Positions 44,499 through 53,614 of a DNA stretch of 64,000 nt are shown in pieces. Below the pieces are notes generated by a model. It searched no databases, was not told the DNA's origin, and saw only the letters and a list, made by a program, of their open reading frames with translations. Made by a program: the position numbers and the translations under genes. Each line of letters opens with the position of its first letter. The stretch's first letter is position 1. The DNA lies in NCBI RefSeq assembly GCF_002813425.1, contig NZ_PHUL01000001.1:2859001-2923000 (forward strand). Direction: 5' to 3'. The stretch comes from Cellulophaga sp. RHA19. Its GTDB lineage: Bacteria > Bacteroidota > Bacteroidia > Flavobacteriales > Flavobacteriaceae.

Positions 44499-45098
44499 TT
44501 ATTGAATATTTTTCTTTTGTACTATTACTAAATCCTCTATTGTATCATTTATTTTTTTTATTGACTTATTTATATTTTCCAAGAAAAATGGAATTCGACC
44601 GACATAAGTATTCGGAGGAGTTATTTTACCTATACCACTGGTTTCTGCAATGCTTAAATCAAAAGTTGTTTTTATTTTTCTTTTAGTAATATCCTCATAT
44701 GAAGCTTCAATTTTAATAGTTTCATTATTCACCTTAGTATGATTCTCTTTGTTAACATTAAGTAAATAATAATTAAATTTTTGATTTGGATAAAATGCTG
44801 CTACCCCGTTTTTAAACACACCTTTATTTTTCACATCAAAATAGTCATCAGAATAACTACTTAAATTACTTAAAAAAATAAAATTAACATTCAACGCAGT
44901 TCCAAAACCTTTGTTTTCTAGAACTAAATAAACATAATTAGTTTCTATTTCCCCTCGTTCAAAATATATCCTAATATCTGGCTTAAGTTGAAATTCCCTC
45001 ATCATTCTTGTCTCTTTTACAAGTTTCCAAGTTAATATCGCATATACAATAGTTGAAAGAGTTACTATTCCTGAAAATATAATTTGTAAAATTTCCAT
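44499..45098 (-). CDS. Hypothetical membrane-anchored protein
   Basis: Not recognised. A 199-residue protein with one N-terminal membrane helix (about 5-27; FSGIVTLSTIVYAILTWKLV), then a soluble domain with alternating strands (KPDIRIYFERGEIETNYVYLVLENKGFGTALNVNF), suggesting a beta-sandwich; it ends with a helix-rich tail. The LVLENKGFGTALNV segment resembles a structural repeat of proteins with immunoglobulin-like folds. No catalytic motif. It stands alone on the minus strand between the desaturase gene and the rpoD gene and is probably an accessory gene. Confidence 0.65.
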   Translation of the reverse strand: MEILQIIFSGIVTLSTIVYAILTWKLVKETRMMREFQLKPDIRIYFERGEIETNYVYLVLENKGFGTALNVNFIFLSNLSSYSDDYFDVKNKGVFKNGVAAFYPNQKFNYYLLNVNKENHTKVNNETIKIEASYEDITKRKIKTTFDLSIAETSGIGKITPPNTYVGRIPFFLENINKSIKKINDTIEDLVIVQKKNIQ

Positions 45099-45240
45099 AT
45101 TTATTTTAAATAATAATTAACCCAAACCTACAAAAATTAACAAGTAGCCTATTACGCTTTTCCGTAATGCTTTCCAATAGTTATTAATTAAACAATAAAA
45201 CAATTAAAAAAAGGTACTATTTTAACCGTAAACAATACTT

Positions 45241-45282
45241 TTTCCTAATTAAATTGATAAAATATGCAATTTAATTAGGAAA
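45241..45282. repeat. 15-bp perfect inverted repeat upstream of rpoD
   Basis: TTTCCTAATTAAATT (45241-45255) pairs perfectly with AATTTAATTAGGAAA (45268-45282), with a 12-nt loop. It lies 54 nt before the rpoD ATG and has no T tail on either strand, so it is not a plain terminator. It may be a protein-binding site or a leader structure. Confidence 0.6.
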
Positions 45283-45336
45283 TACGTAAAAAAAATAGTA
45301 TTATAAAGTAAGAGAATTATTAACTAAAACACATAT

Positions 45337-46197
45337 ATGAGGCAACTAAAGATCACGAAGCAAATTACAAACAGAGATACAAAATCATTAGAGAAGTATT
45401 TTCAAGAAATATCTAAATTAGATATGGTTACCGTTGATGAGGAAGTAGAACTGGCAAAAAGAATACGAGAAGGTGATCAGGTTGCTTTAAACAAATTAGT
45501 AAATGCAAATCTACGTTTTGTAGTTTCTGTTGCTAAACAATACCAAGGTAGTGGTTTACGGCTATCAGACTTAATAAACGAAGGTAATGTAGGGCTTGTA
45601 AAAGCGGCACAACGTTTTGATGAAACTAGAGGTTTTAAATTTATATCATACGCCGTTTGGTGGATTAGACAATCTATTTTACAAGCAATATCTCAACTAT
45701 CTAGGTTAGTGCGTTTACCATTAAATAAAATTGGAGAAATTAGTAAAATAAACAAAGTATTTTCTTCTTTAGAACAAAACTACCAAAGACCCCCAAATGC
45801 TGTAGAAATTGCTAAGGAATTAGATATGAGTGCCAGCCAAGTAAAAGGTGCTCTAAAAAACACAGGCAAACACTTATCTATGGATGCTCCTTTTGCAGAA
45901 GGAGAATCGTCTAACCTTTACAATGTTATATCATCTAAAGAAGCTAATAGTCCAGACGCTAAAATGATGCAAGAATCACTTAGCTCAGATATTACTCAGC
46001 TTTTAAAGAACTTACCTCCTAGAGAAAGCGAAATTATACGTTTGTATTACGGTATAGGAGAAAAAACACCATTAAGCTTATCTGAAATTGGAGAACTTTT
46101 TGATTTAAGTAGAGAACGTGTTAGGCAAATTAGAGAAAAGGCTATTTTATTGCTACGCAGAAAGCCACAAAACCAACTTTTAAAAGCGTATTTATAG
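45337..46197 (+). CDS. rpoD: Primary RNA polymerase sigma factor
   Basis: Housekeeping sigma-70 factor of 286 residues. It shows region 1.2 (LEKYFQEISKLDMVT), region 2 (RFVVSVAKQYQGSGLRLSDLINEGNVGLVKAAQRFDETRGFKFISYAVWWIRQSI in the genome; -10 recognition), region 3 (about 130-210) and region 4 (LPPRESEIIRLYYGIG and LSEIGELFDLSRERVRQIREKA, the -35/-33 recognition helix). It lacks the large region 1.1 of E. coli RpoD, as all Bacteroidota factors do; these read TTTG and TAnnTTTG rather than TTGACA/TATAAT, matching the promoters described here. A perfect 15-bp inverted repeat lies upstream. Confidence 0.97.
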   Translation: MRQLKITKQITNRDTKSLEKYFQEISKLDMVTVDEEVELAKRIREGDQVALNKLVNANLRFVVSVAKQYQGSGLRLSDLINEGNVGLVKAAQRFDETRGFKFISYAVWWIRQSILQAISQLSRLVRLPLNKIGEISKINKVFSSLEQNYQRPPNAVEIAKELDMSASQVKGALKNTGKHLSMDAPFAEGESSNLYNVISSKEANSPDAKMMQESLSSDITQLLKNLPPRESEIIRLYYGIGEKTPLSLSEIGELFDLSRERVRQIREKAILLLRRKPQNQLLKAYL

Positions 46198-46244
46198 TAT
46201 TTTTTTATAAACCAATTATAAATACAACTAACCAATACAGAATT

Positions 46245-46280
46245 AAAAGAGAGTCATTTTTATAAAATGACTCTCTTTTT
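46245..46280. terminator. Bidirectional terminator after rpoD
   Basis: AAAAGAGAGTCATTTT (46245-46260) pairs with AAAATGACTCTCTTTT (46264-46279), with a 3-nt loop and T/A flanks. It separates rpoD from the convergent LytTR gene. Confidence 0.9.
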
Positions 46281-46295
46281 GTATAAATTCTACTC

Positions 46296-47033
46296 TTACG
46301 TATTAAAAGAGTTGTTTTGTATGTAAGCTAAAAACTGTGGTTTGTATTGTTCTGAGACGGTTATACGCTGATTGTTTATTACTATCTGACTACGTTCTAT
46401 AACTTCTATGTTCTTTAAAGAAACAATAAAAGAACGGTGTACACGCATAAAATCTGTACTTGGTAATTCTTCTTCTAACGCTTTTAAACTTTTTAAAGTA
46501 AGTATGGGTTTAGGGTTGTTTTTAAGCCAAATTTTTATGTAATCTTTTAAACCTTCAAAATACAACACATCTGCTAATTTTATGCGTAGTTGTTTATACT
46601 CAGACTTTACAAACAAAAACTCTTTTTCATTTGTTTGCTTTGTTTGCTGCTCGTTACGTTTGGTTAGACTAAACCAATTGTTTGCTTTATTGGCTGCGCT
46701 TAAAAACTCTGCATAATCAAACGGTTTTAACAGGTAATCTAAGGCTTCTACTTTAAAGCTTTCTAAAGCATACTGGTCAAAAGCTGTGGTAAAAATTACA
46801 CGTGTATTTTTGGGTAACATTTTAGAAAATTCTATCCCTGTTAAATCTGGCATCTGTATGTCTAAAAATAATAAGTCTACAGGGTTTTCTTGTATAAAAC
46901 TTAATGCTTCTATAGCACTATTGCACTTATTTTTTAGCTCTAAAAAAGGTGTTTTTTGTACATAGTTCTCCACTAAATTAAGTGCCATAGGCTCATCATC
47001 TACAATAACACAAGTAATTTTTGAGATACTCAT
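46296..47033 (-). CDS. LytTR-type response regulator
   Basis: Two-component regulator of 245 residues. The receiver (about 5-125) has the acidic pocket (VDDEP), the phospho-acceptor Asp in LLFLDIQMPD (about residue 57), T/S in FTTAFDQYA (about 83) and Lys in YLLKPF (about 105). The C-terminal LytTR domain (about 140-240; FMRVHRSFIVSLKNIEVIERSQIVINNQRITVSEQYK) is a beta-fold DNA-binding domain recognising direct repeats. It lies 3 nt after its kinase and is the last gene of the efflux operon; it likely controls that operon. Confidence 0.95.
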   Translation of the reverse strand: MSISKITCVIVDDEPMALNLVENYVQKTPFLELKNKCNSAIEALSFIQENPVDLLFLDIQMPDLTGIEFSKMLPKNTRVIFTTAFDQYALESFKVEALDYLLKPFDYAEFLSAANKANNWFSLTKRNEQQTKQTNEKEFLFVKSEYKQLRIKLADVLYFEGLKDYIKIWLKNNPKPILTLKSLKALEEELPSTDFMRVHRSFIVSLKNIEVIERSQIVINNQRITVSEQYKPQFLAYIQNNSFNT

Positions 47034-47036
47034 AAT

Positions 47037-48077
47037 TTAACTAGTTTCAATTTCTAATTGGGCAACAAAATTATTGTCTTCTACGCTTGTAGTAAACAAA
47101 TGCTTGTTTGGGTACAACAACTGTAACCGTTTTTCTATATTAGGTAAGCCAATACCAGAACCACTTTTATCGTCTGTTTTTTTAGGAAAATTAGTATTTA
47201 CAATAGTAAAAAGTACTTTGTTATTGGTACAGCTCATCTGTATATTAATACTACTATCTTTACTTGCAGAAACACCGTGTTTAAAAGCGTTTTCTATTAA
47301 AGATATAAATAATAATGGAGCAATTTTTATTCCTGTTTCTGTAGTAAGAAAACTATAATTTACTGTTGTTTTATGAGATACACGCAATTTCATTAATTCT
47401 ATGTATTTTTTCATAAAATCTATTTCTTTAGATAATGAAACCTGCTCTACATTAGTTTCATACAACATATAACGCATAAGTTTACTTAAACTATGTATAG
47501 CTGTTTTAGCCTCGTCTGGCGATACATCTACCATAGCATAAATATTATTTAATGAGTTAAAAAAGAAATGTGGTTGCAACTGATAGTGTAAATGTTGTAA
47601 CTCTGACTTTAATTTAAAATTAGCAGCCTCTTTACGTTCTGCCTCAGTTTTAACCCAGCGTTTGGTTGTTTTAACCGCAATAGAAAACAACAATGGCGCC
47701 ATATATGATACCATTTGAACATAAATAAACATTTTAAATCTTGGGCCTCCACCTTCTTTGGTATTGACACGATTTTTGGTTAGCTCTTCAAAAAAAGTTG
47801 CTTCTATAGTCTCTTTACAAAAAATGAAAAAAGAAATTATAATTATGTTGATACCTACAAACCAAATTGTTTTTTTTGGAAACAAAAATTTATCAATTAG
47901 CACAAAATAATTAAAGTAAAATAGAATTGCTGAAAACACTAATGGAGTCCAAAAATGAATAACAACTCTATTTATTTCTTGTTCCTGTCCGTAAGATAAT
48001 AAGTAAGGCATACTAAAGAGTACAAACCAGACCAGTATATGCGATAATAGGGTTATATTTTTGTTTTTTAACATCAT
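47037..48077 (-). CDS. LytS-like sensor histidine kinase
   Basis: Membrane histidine kinase of about 346 residues. Four hydrophobic segments make the N-terminal half, then a coiled linker and the kinase core: LQPHFFFNSLNNIYAMVD (phospho-acceptor His of the His_kinase family, about 173) and PLLFISLIENAFKHGV (N-box, about 270) with the GSGIGLPNIEKRL G-box (about 308). No extracellular sensor domain is visible, so the stimulus may be sensed in the membrane. The longest frame begins at 48218 inside the permease gene; ATG 48077 is 5 nt after the permease stop and was chosen. It pairs with the LytTR regulator 3 nt downstream. Confidence 0.9.
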   Translation of the reverse strand: MMLKNKNITLLSHILVWFVLFSMPYLLSYGQEQEINRVVIHFWTPLVFSAILFYFNYFVLIDKFLFPKKTIWFVGINIIIISFFIFCKETIEATFFEELTKNRVNTKEGGGPRFKMFIYVQMVSYMAPLLFSIAVKTTKRWVKTEAERKEAANFKLKSELQHLHYQLQPHFFFNSLNNIYAMVDVSPDEAKTAIHSLSKLMRYMLYETNVEQVSLSKEIDFMKKYIELMKLRVSHKTTVNYSFLTTETGIKIAPLLFISLIENAFKHGVSASKDSSINIQMSCTNNKVLFTIVNTNFPKKTDDKSGSGIGLPNIEKRLQLLYPNKHLFTTSVEDNNFVAQLEIETS

Positions 48078-48082
48078 ATATA

Positions 48083-49303
48083 TTATTCGTAACGTAAAGC
48101 AGTTATAGGGTCTAAAGCAGAAGCTTTTCTTGCAGGATACCATCCAAAAAAGATACCTGTAATTGCACAAACTGCAAAAGATATTATTATAGAATACATA
48201 GCTACACTTGTTGGCCAATTTAAGAATTTTTCTATAAATACAGTTGCTCCCAGCCCTAAGATTACACCAAGCACACCACCTGTAATACTTATTAAAATTG
48301 CTTCTATTAAAAATTGCATTAAAATATCAGATCCTTTTCCGCCAACAGCCATTCGTAATCCAATTTCTTTTGTACGTTCTTTTACAGACACATACATAAT
48401 ATTCATAATACCTATACCTCCTATTAATAAAGATATACTGGCTACTGCAACTAGTAAAATAGTAAGCATTTCACTAGTAGAACTAAATGTAGAAATTAAC
48501 TCCTCCATAGACCGTACACTAAAATCATCTTCTTGATTGGCTTGCAGCTTATGTTCTGTTCTTAAAATTTCAGATACTTGTGTTACTGCTGCTGGTGCAT
48601 CATCTTCGCTAATTGCAGAAGCTATTATTTGGTTTAGATGGTCTATTGCCAAAATACGTTTTTGAACTGTTGTATAAGGAGCAATTACCACATCATCTTG
48701 GTCTTGACCAAAGGTGTTTTCTCCTTTTTCTTCTAAAACACCAATTACTTTAAACGGAATATTATTAAAACGAATCATTTGCCCTACTGGCTCTTGACCA
48801 TCTGGAAAAACGTTTTCTACCACAGTCTGACCAATTACTGCTACTTTAGAAGCAGAAGTTACCTCGGCATCTGTAAACATACTACCACTTTGCAAACCAA
48901 CAACCTTAATGTCTAAATATTCAGGGTTTACACCATAAATTGAAGAAGGCCAGTTGTTAGAACCATTAATAACCTGTCCAGAACCATTTACCACGGGAGT
49001 TATATAACTAAGCAAAGTAGATTGCTCTTTTATAGTTTTGTAATTAGCAAGTGTTAAAGTTTGTACATCTCCACCACTACCTCTAGCAGGTCCTCTGCTA
49101 TCTGCTCCTGGTTGTATGGTTATCATATTAGATCCCATTGCAGAAATAGTAGTACGTATACTTTCTTTAGAGCCTTCTCCTATTGCAAGCATTGCAATTA
49201 CAGAAGCTACACCAATGATAATACCTAACATGGTAAGCAAGGTTCTTGTTTTATTAAGAATAATTGCTTTTGTTGCTATTTTAAATAAGTTTAATAGTCT
49301 CAT
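48083..49303 (-). CDS. MacB-type ABC transporter permease
   Basis: Inner-membrane permease of 406 residues with the MacB/FtsX layout: one N-terminal helix (TRTLLTMLGIIIGVASVIAMLAIGEG), a large periplasmic domain (about 45-270), then three helices near the C-terminus (LLVAVASISLLIGGIGIMNIMYVSVKERTKEIGLRMA and further). ATP-driven mechanotransmission between MacB and MacA/TolC exports small molecules or peptides. In contrast with E. coli MacB, the ATPase is a separate protein (next upstream in transcription), the common form in Bacteroidota. Stop is 5 nt before the kinase start. Confidence 0.95.
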   Translation of the reverse strand: MRLLNLFKIATKAIILNKTRTLLTMLGIIIGVASVIAMLAIGEGSKESIRTTISAMGSNMITIQPGADSRGPARGSGGDVQTLTLANYKTIKEQSTLLSYITPVVNGSGQVINGSNNWPSSIYGVNPEYLDIKVVGLQSGSMFTDAEVTSASKVAVIGQTVVENVFPDGQEPVGQMIRFNNIPFKVIGVLEEKGENTFGQDQDDVVIAPYTTVQKRILAIDHLNQIIASAISEDDAPAAVTQVSEILRTEHKLQANQEDDFSVRSMEELISTFSSTSEMLTILLVAVASISLLIGGIGIMNIMYVSVKERTKEIGLRMAVGGKGSDILMQFLIEAILISITGGVLGVILGLGATVFIEKFLNWPTSVAMYSIIISFAVCAITGIFFGWYPARKASALDPITALRYE

Positions 49304-49305
49304 AA

Positions 49306-50049
49306 TTAATGGTCTTGTTTAGGTAATTTAGCCAATTCATCTGCCGCAGATTGTACTTTATGATTTTTATAATCTTGCATAATTTCGCCATCTTTTAACA
49401 CAATAGTTCTGCTACTAAACGTAGCAATATCAGGCTCATGCGTAACAAATGTTATAGTTATACCTTGTTTATTTAATTCTTGAAATAACGACATAATCTC
49501 GTAAGAGGTACGCGTATCTAAATTTCCTGTAGCTTCATCTGCTAAAATCATAACCGGATTATTAACTAAAGATCTAGCAATAGCTACACGTTGTTGTTGC
49601 CCTCCAGACAACTGTGCTGGTGTATGGTGTAATCGCTCTCCTAACCCTACCATTTGTAAAGCTTTAATAGCACGTTCTCTACGTTCATCAGACGAAACTT
49701 TACTGTTGTACAACAACGGTAGTTCTACATTTTCAATAGCAGATGTTCTTGCAAGTAAATTGTAAGATTGAAAAATGAAACCAATTTTTTCGTTTCTAAT
49801 GGTTGCTAATTGATTTCTGTTTAAATCCTTTACACTAACACCATCAATCTCATACAAACCAGAGGTTGGCTGGTCTAAACATCCTAAAATATTTAGCATT
49901 GTACTTTTACCAGATCCACTAGAACCCATTATGGTTACAAACTCACCTTCTTTAATATCAAATGATATTCCTTTTAGCGCATGAACAGTTTCTGTACCCA
50001 TAGTAAACTCTCGTTTTAGGTTTTCTATTTTGATAATTTCTTTACTCAT
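49306..50049 (-). CDS. MacB/LolD-type ABC transporter ATPase
   Basis: Soluble ATPase subunit of 247 residues that pairs with the MacB-type permease. Motifs are complete: Walker A GSSGSGKST (about 42-50), Q-loop FQSYNLL, signature LSGGQQQRVAIARSL (about 146-160), Walker B MILADEATGNLD (Glu present) and the switch His in FVTHEPDIA. It is more similar to the LolD/MacB ATPase group than to exporters with fused domains. It lies 2 nt before the permease gene. Confidence 0.95.
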   Translation of the reverse strand: MSKEIIKIENLKREFTMGTETVHALKGISFDIKEGEFVTIMGSSGSGKSTMLNILGCLDQPTSGLYEIDGVSVKDLNRNQLATIRNEKIGFIFQSYNLLARTSAIENVELPLLYNSKVSSDERRERAIKALQMVGLGERLHHTPAQLSGGQQQRVAIARSLVNNPVMILADEATGNLDTRTSYEIMSLFQELNKQGITITFVTHEPDIATFSSRTIVLKDGEIMQDYKNHKVQSAADELAKLPKQDH

Positions 50050-50054
50050 AGCTA

Positions 50055-51260
50055 TTATTTTTTTCTGTTACCTCCTGGACGTTGTGGCATAAATGGACTT
50101 TCGCTTTTCTCTGAAGTTTCTGCTTCTGATTTAGACACACCTTTTAAGCTGTATACTAATTTATCACCCTCATTAACACCACTTAAAATTTGAACATTTA
50201 CACCATCACTAGCACCAAGTGTTACTACTTTAGGCACAATAGCACCATTAGATTCTAATACCCAAAGTGTTTTATTTTCTCTAGATCTTTCACCATTACT
50301 AGCCTCTAATTTATGTTGCTGATTGTATGCTAAAAAGGTTTCTCTTTCTGGTTTAAAGTTAATTGCTTTAGCTTCTGCTGTTAATACATTATTTAACTCT
50401 AAAGTAAAAATAGAAATGGTTGCCGTTAAACCTGGTTTAAGTTTTAAATCTTCATTTTCTGCTTTAATTACAACAGTATAAGTAACTACATTAGAGGTTA
50501 CTGTAGGATCTAAACGTACTTGTGTAACTATACCATTAAACTTTTCTCCTATGTAGGCATCTACTGTAAACTCTACACGTTGTCCTTCTATAACTTGTCC
50601 TATATCTGCCTCATCTACATTTGCCTCTACTTGCATTTCTTTTAAATCTTGTGCAATGGTAAATAATGTAGGTGTACTATAACTAGCAGCTACTGTTTGT
50701 CCTTCTTCTATATCTCTAGACAAAACCACACCATTTATTGGCGAGTAAATATTAGCATATCCTAAATTTGTTATTGCAGATTGTAAGTCAGAATAACGTT
50801 GAGTTACCGTTCCTTTTGCTGTTTGATAGGCGTATGCTGCATCATCAAAATCAGATTTACTTATAACTTGATTGTCATATAAAGTTTTTTGCCTGTCGTA
50901 AATTGTTTTTGTATAATTTTTTTGACTAATTGCATTATCATAAACAGCTTGTGCTTGTGTCTTTGCAGCTTGTAAATTAGTTTTGTCCAATTCTGCTATA
51001 AGTTGTCCTTCCTTAACAACACTATTGTAGTCAACATAAATTTTTTCAACTACGCCAGATACTTGTGTACCAACATCTACCTGGTTAATAGGCTCCATGG
51101 TTCCGGTAGCAGTTACCATTGTAGTAACATTTGCTTTTTTAGCAGTAACTGTTTTAGGTTCTATAATTATTGCATTATCGCTTTTAAAAAAGCTGTACCC
51201 AACAATTGCTAGTGCAGTTAATACTATACTGACTATTATTATGTTTTTTTTATTTTTCAT
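50055..51260 (-). CDS. MacA-like periplasmic adaptor
   Basis: Membrane-fusion protein of 401 residues. An N-terminal anchor (about 5-25) is followed by the lipoyl/barrel-sandwich halves around a coiled hairpin (about 60-190; AELDKTNLQAAKTQAQAVYDNAISQKNYTKTIYDRQKTLYDNQVISKSDF in the middle) and a beta-barrel/membrane-proximal domain with TLFTIAQDLKEMQVEANVDE. The C-terminal tail is rich in Pro/Gly. It bridges the MacB pump to the outer-membrane TolC-like factor. Substrate unknown; macrolides or cationic peptides would be usual guesses. Confidence 0.93.
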   Translation of the reverse strand: MKNKKNIIIVSIVLTALAIVGYSFFKSDNAIIIEPKTVTAKKANVTTMVTATGTMEPINQVDVGTQVSGVVEKIYVDYNSVVKEGQLIAELDKTNLQAAKTQAQAVYDNAISQKNYTKTIYDRQKTLYDNQVISKSDFDDAAYAYQTAKGTVTQRYSDLQSAITNLGYANIYSPINGVVLSRDIEEGQTVAASYSTPTLFTIAQDLKEMQVEANVDEADIGQVIEGQRVEFTVDAYIGEKFNGIVTQVRLDPTVTSNVVTYTVVIKAENEDLKLKPGLTATISIFTLELNNVLTAEAKAINFKPERETFLAYNQQHKLEASNGERSRENKTLWVLESNGAIVPKVVTLGASDGVNVQILSGVNEGDKLVYSLKGVSKSEAETSEKSESPFMPQRPGGNRKK

Positions 51261-51271
51261 AACTATATTGA

Positions 51272-52600
51272 TTAAAGTTTTATGTCGTTTCCTTGGTAAA
51301 ATTGTAATAATTCGTGATATAAAATATGTAGATACTTTGCTTGTAAATAGTCTTCTTGTGCACTGGTATAAGTGTTTTGACTAATTACCAAATCTGTTGT
51401 ACTTAAGCCTCCTAACTCATATTTTTTTTGAGCTAATTGGTAAGACTGTTTAGCAGCTTCCATAGAAGACTCTGCAGCAAACAATTGCTCTTGAGCTGAT
51501 ATTGCATTTTGATAAGCAGTTTCTACTTTACGATATATTTCTTTTTCTGTAGATAGCTTTGCTATTTGTGCTTTTTCAATATTAATTTCTGCATTTTGAA
51601 CAGCCGCTTTGGTTTGATTTTTATTAAAAATTGGAATGTTAAGAGACAAACCTATTCGTTGGTTAAAATTAACTTCAAACTGATCTGAAAATGTGTTATT
51701 ATTAATACTTGTATAACCTGTTCCTATGCTTGATGTTAAAGACAAAGTTGGTAAATAAGCTCCTTTAGCAATATCTAAATCTTTTTTGCTAGACGCTATA
51801 TTTAAATCACTAGCATTTACCTCTGGTAGAATACCTAGAGCCTTACTATATATTTCTGTTTTATCTAATAATATAGATGAGTAATCTGTGTTGTTGTCTA
51901 GTGGCTCTATCACTATATCATTAGCAGGGTTTAGCTCTAGTAATTGTTTTAAGGCTATAACATATTGCTGATATGTGTTTTTAGCATTTATTAAAGTATA
52001 CTTATTAGATGCTTGCTGACTTTGAGCTTCTGTATAATCATTAAGTGCTATTGTACCAGCATCTAACCTTGCTTTAGCACGTTCTACCTCTGCCTCAGAT
52101 GATTTTAAGTTGTTTTCTGCTATAGCAATACCTTCTTTAGCGTGTAACACTTGCAAGTAATTTTCTAAAACACTTAAAATAATATTGTTTTTAGCCTCTT
52201 CTTGCAAAAACAAACTTTGGTTTGCAAGTATTTTATTTTTTGCAATTTCATTGTTAATTTGATTGCCCTGAAAAAGTGCAACTGAACTATTTAAACCTAC
52301 ATTGGTACTATATATTTGATCTGTTACAAAATCACTTGTAATAGGATCTATAGAGCTACCATTGGTAAAGCTTTGAGACGCAGAGCCAAAAAGATTTGGC
52401 AACCTAGAAGATTTAGCTTTAAAATAAGCTACATCTGCTTGAGATTTGTCTAATGCTGCATCTTTTAGTGTTATGTTATTTTCTACAGCATAGGTAATAC
52501 AATCTTGTAGTGTCCAAGTTGTTTTTGCTAATGCTTCATTTGTTTGTGCAAAACTTACTTGCACTAAAAAGCCTATGGTTATAATTAGTAATCGTTTCAT
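51272..52600 (-). CDS. TolC-family outer-membrane efflux protein
   Basis: Outer-membrane channel subunit of 442 residues. A signal peptide ends in VSFAQTN. The body consists of long helices with TolC repeats (TLKDAALDKSQADVAYFKAKSS and QSYQLAQKKYELGGLSTTDLVISQNTYTSAQEDYLQAKY, the latter the classic C-terminal OEP motif) and short beta-strands. It is the first gene of the minus-strand operon TolC-MacA-ATPase-permease-kinase-regulator. The gap upstream (52601-52855) holds TTACACTT (52618) and AAGTGTAA (52655) as an inverted pair, a possible control site, but no clear promoter. Confidence 0.93.
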   Translation of the reverse strand: MKRLLIITIGFLVQVSFAQTNEALAKTTWTLQDCITYAVENNITLKDAALDKSQADVAYFKAKSSRLPNLFGSASQSFTNGSSIDPITSDFVTDQIYSTNVGLNSSVALFQGNQINNEIAKNKILANQSLFLQEEAKNNIILSVLENYLQVLHAKEGIAIAENNLKSSEAEVERAKARLDAGTIALNDYTEAQSQQASNKYTLINAKNTYQQYVIALKQLLELNPANDIVIEPLDNNTDYSSILLDKTEIYSKALGILPEVNASDLNIASSKKDLDIAKGAYLPTLSLTSSIGTGYTSINNNTFSDQFEVNFNQRIGLSLNIPIFNKNQTKAAVQNAEINIEKAQIAKLSTEKEIYRKVETAYQNAISAQEQLFAAESSMEAAKQSYQLAQKKYELGGLSTTDLVISQNTYTSAQEDYLQAKYLHILYHELLQFYQGNDIKL

Positions 52601-52795
52601 ATAACGTGTATTTTAATTTACACTTCAAAAGTGAAACAAAAGCCAACCATAATAAAGTGTAATAGACGTTTGGGGTTATTCTCTATACCAAAACCCTATT
52701 TTAATCGATGAGATTTTGAGCAACTAAATACAATTATAGATTATAAGTATAAGTGTTAATGCGTTGTATTTACAGCTAATTAAAAAACATAACGC

Positions 52796-52827
52796 AAAAA
52801 AAAACCGACTACGGTTACGTAATCGGT
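52796..52827 (-). terminator. Terminator after the Gly/Arg-rich protein gene (minus strand)
   Basis: On the minus strand ACCGATTACG pairs with CGTAGTCGGT (one T-G wobble) across TAAC, then a run of nine T (52804-52796). It ends the gene at 52856. Confidence 0.8.
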
Positions 52828-52855
52828 ATTTAATAAACTATAATGGTTAGTGTTT

Positions 52856-53614
52856 CTATTTATTTTTTTTTGGATAAAGCTTAAACCAAAAATCTATTTT
52901 ATTTTCTGTTGTTGCAGTTCTTTGCGGAGGTACACCACTGTTTCCTCTACCAGCACCACCACGACCACCGCCTCTGCCGCCAGAAGGTCTGCCTTGGCCA
53001 CCACCTTGTCTACCGCCCATACTTACACTAGGCTGTTGTTGGTTTTGTGCTAACTTATTAGAAACAATACCTATAGATAGCTTAGTCAAATCTACCTTGT
53101 CTTCAGATATTTTAGAAGCCGGAATTTTTAAATGATATACTAAAATTGGACCTTGATTGGCATCTTCATAATTATAGTTCATTGTAATTCCTAAATCATT
53201 TATATCTAAATTAAAATCTCTAGAAGAATCAAAATAGGTGTAATTTGCCTTTTTAGGAGCATTTTCAATCATTTTTGCTATATCGGGACCTTTTTGCTCA
53301 CTATTTTTATCTTTTTCTCTACGTTCTCCTCTTTCTGGTTTAGAACCTTTTTCTGGTCGTCCTGCGTTTAAAGGATATTGTATACTTACATTTTTCTTCT
53401 TCTTCCCTTTTACATCAAAATATATAGTATAGCCACGGTGCAACATAGATTGCATAGTTTCTTTAAACTCTGAGCGCAGCGTTAAATACAAATTTTCACC
53501 ATCAAAAATTACTTTGTATTCTACATTATCCTCACGCCCTGTTAGAGAATCTTTTTCCTGTGCAGTAAGAACTGTACAGATTAAAATAAGTATAGCAGTT
53601 AATTTTATTTTCAT
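52856..53614 (-). CDS. Secreted protein with Gly/Arg-rich tail, function unknown
   Basis: Exported protein of about 252 residues. ATG 53614 gives a signal peptide ending in VLTAQEK; a longer frame from 53644 lacks this logic. The mature part begins with beta-strands (EYKVIFDGENLYLTLRSEFK), has a Lys/Glu-rich segment with KGKKKKNVS and RPEKGSKPERGERREKDKNS, and ends in a Gly/Arg-rich tail (about 200-235; GGRQGGGQGRPSGGRGGGRG). I do not recognise a domain. Such tails bind RNA or polyanions elsewhere; here, being extracytoplasmic, they could bind LPS or nucleic acids. It is the only gene between the efflux and TetR operons, closed by its own terminator. Confidence 0.65.
   Translation of the reverse strand: MKIKLTAILILICTVLTAQEKDSLTGREDNVEYKVIFDGENLYLTLRSEFKETMQSMLHRGYTIYFDVKGKKKKNVSIQYPLNAGRPEKGSKPERGERREKDKNSEQKGPDIAKMIENAPKKANYTYFDSSRDFNLDINDLGITMNYNYEDANQGPILVYHLKIPASKISEDKVDLTKLSIGIVSNKLAQNQQQPSVSMGGRQGGGQGRPSGGRGGGRGGAGRGNSGVPPQRTATTENKIDFWFKLYPKKNK

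Noticed and set aside
46296..48077. LytS/LytTR pair considered as the regulator of the 11-bp-repeat regulon
   Set aside because: LytTR proteins bind different, longer-spaced repeats, the pair is 37 kb away, and it belongs by operon structure to the MacAB efflux system.
52920..53040. GC-rich repetitive stretch on a background of AT-rich DNA
   Set aside because: It is simply the coding sequence for the Gly/Arg-rich tail (GGN/CGN codons), not a mobile or non-coding repeat.
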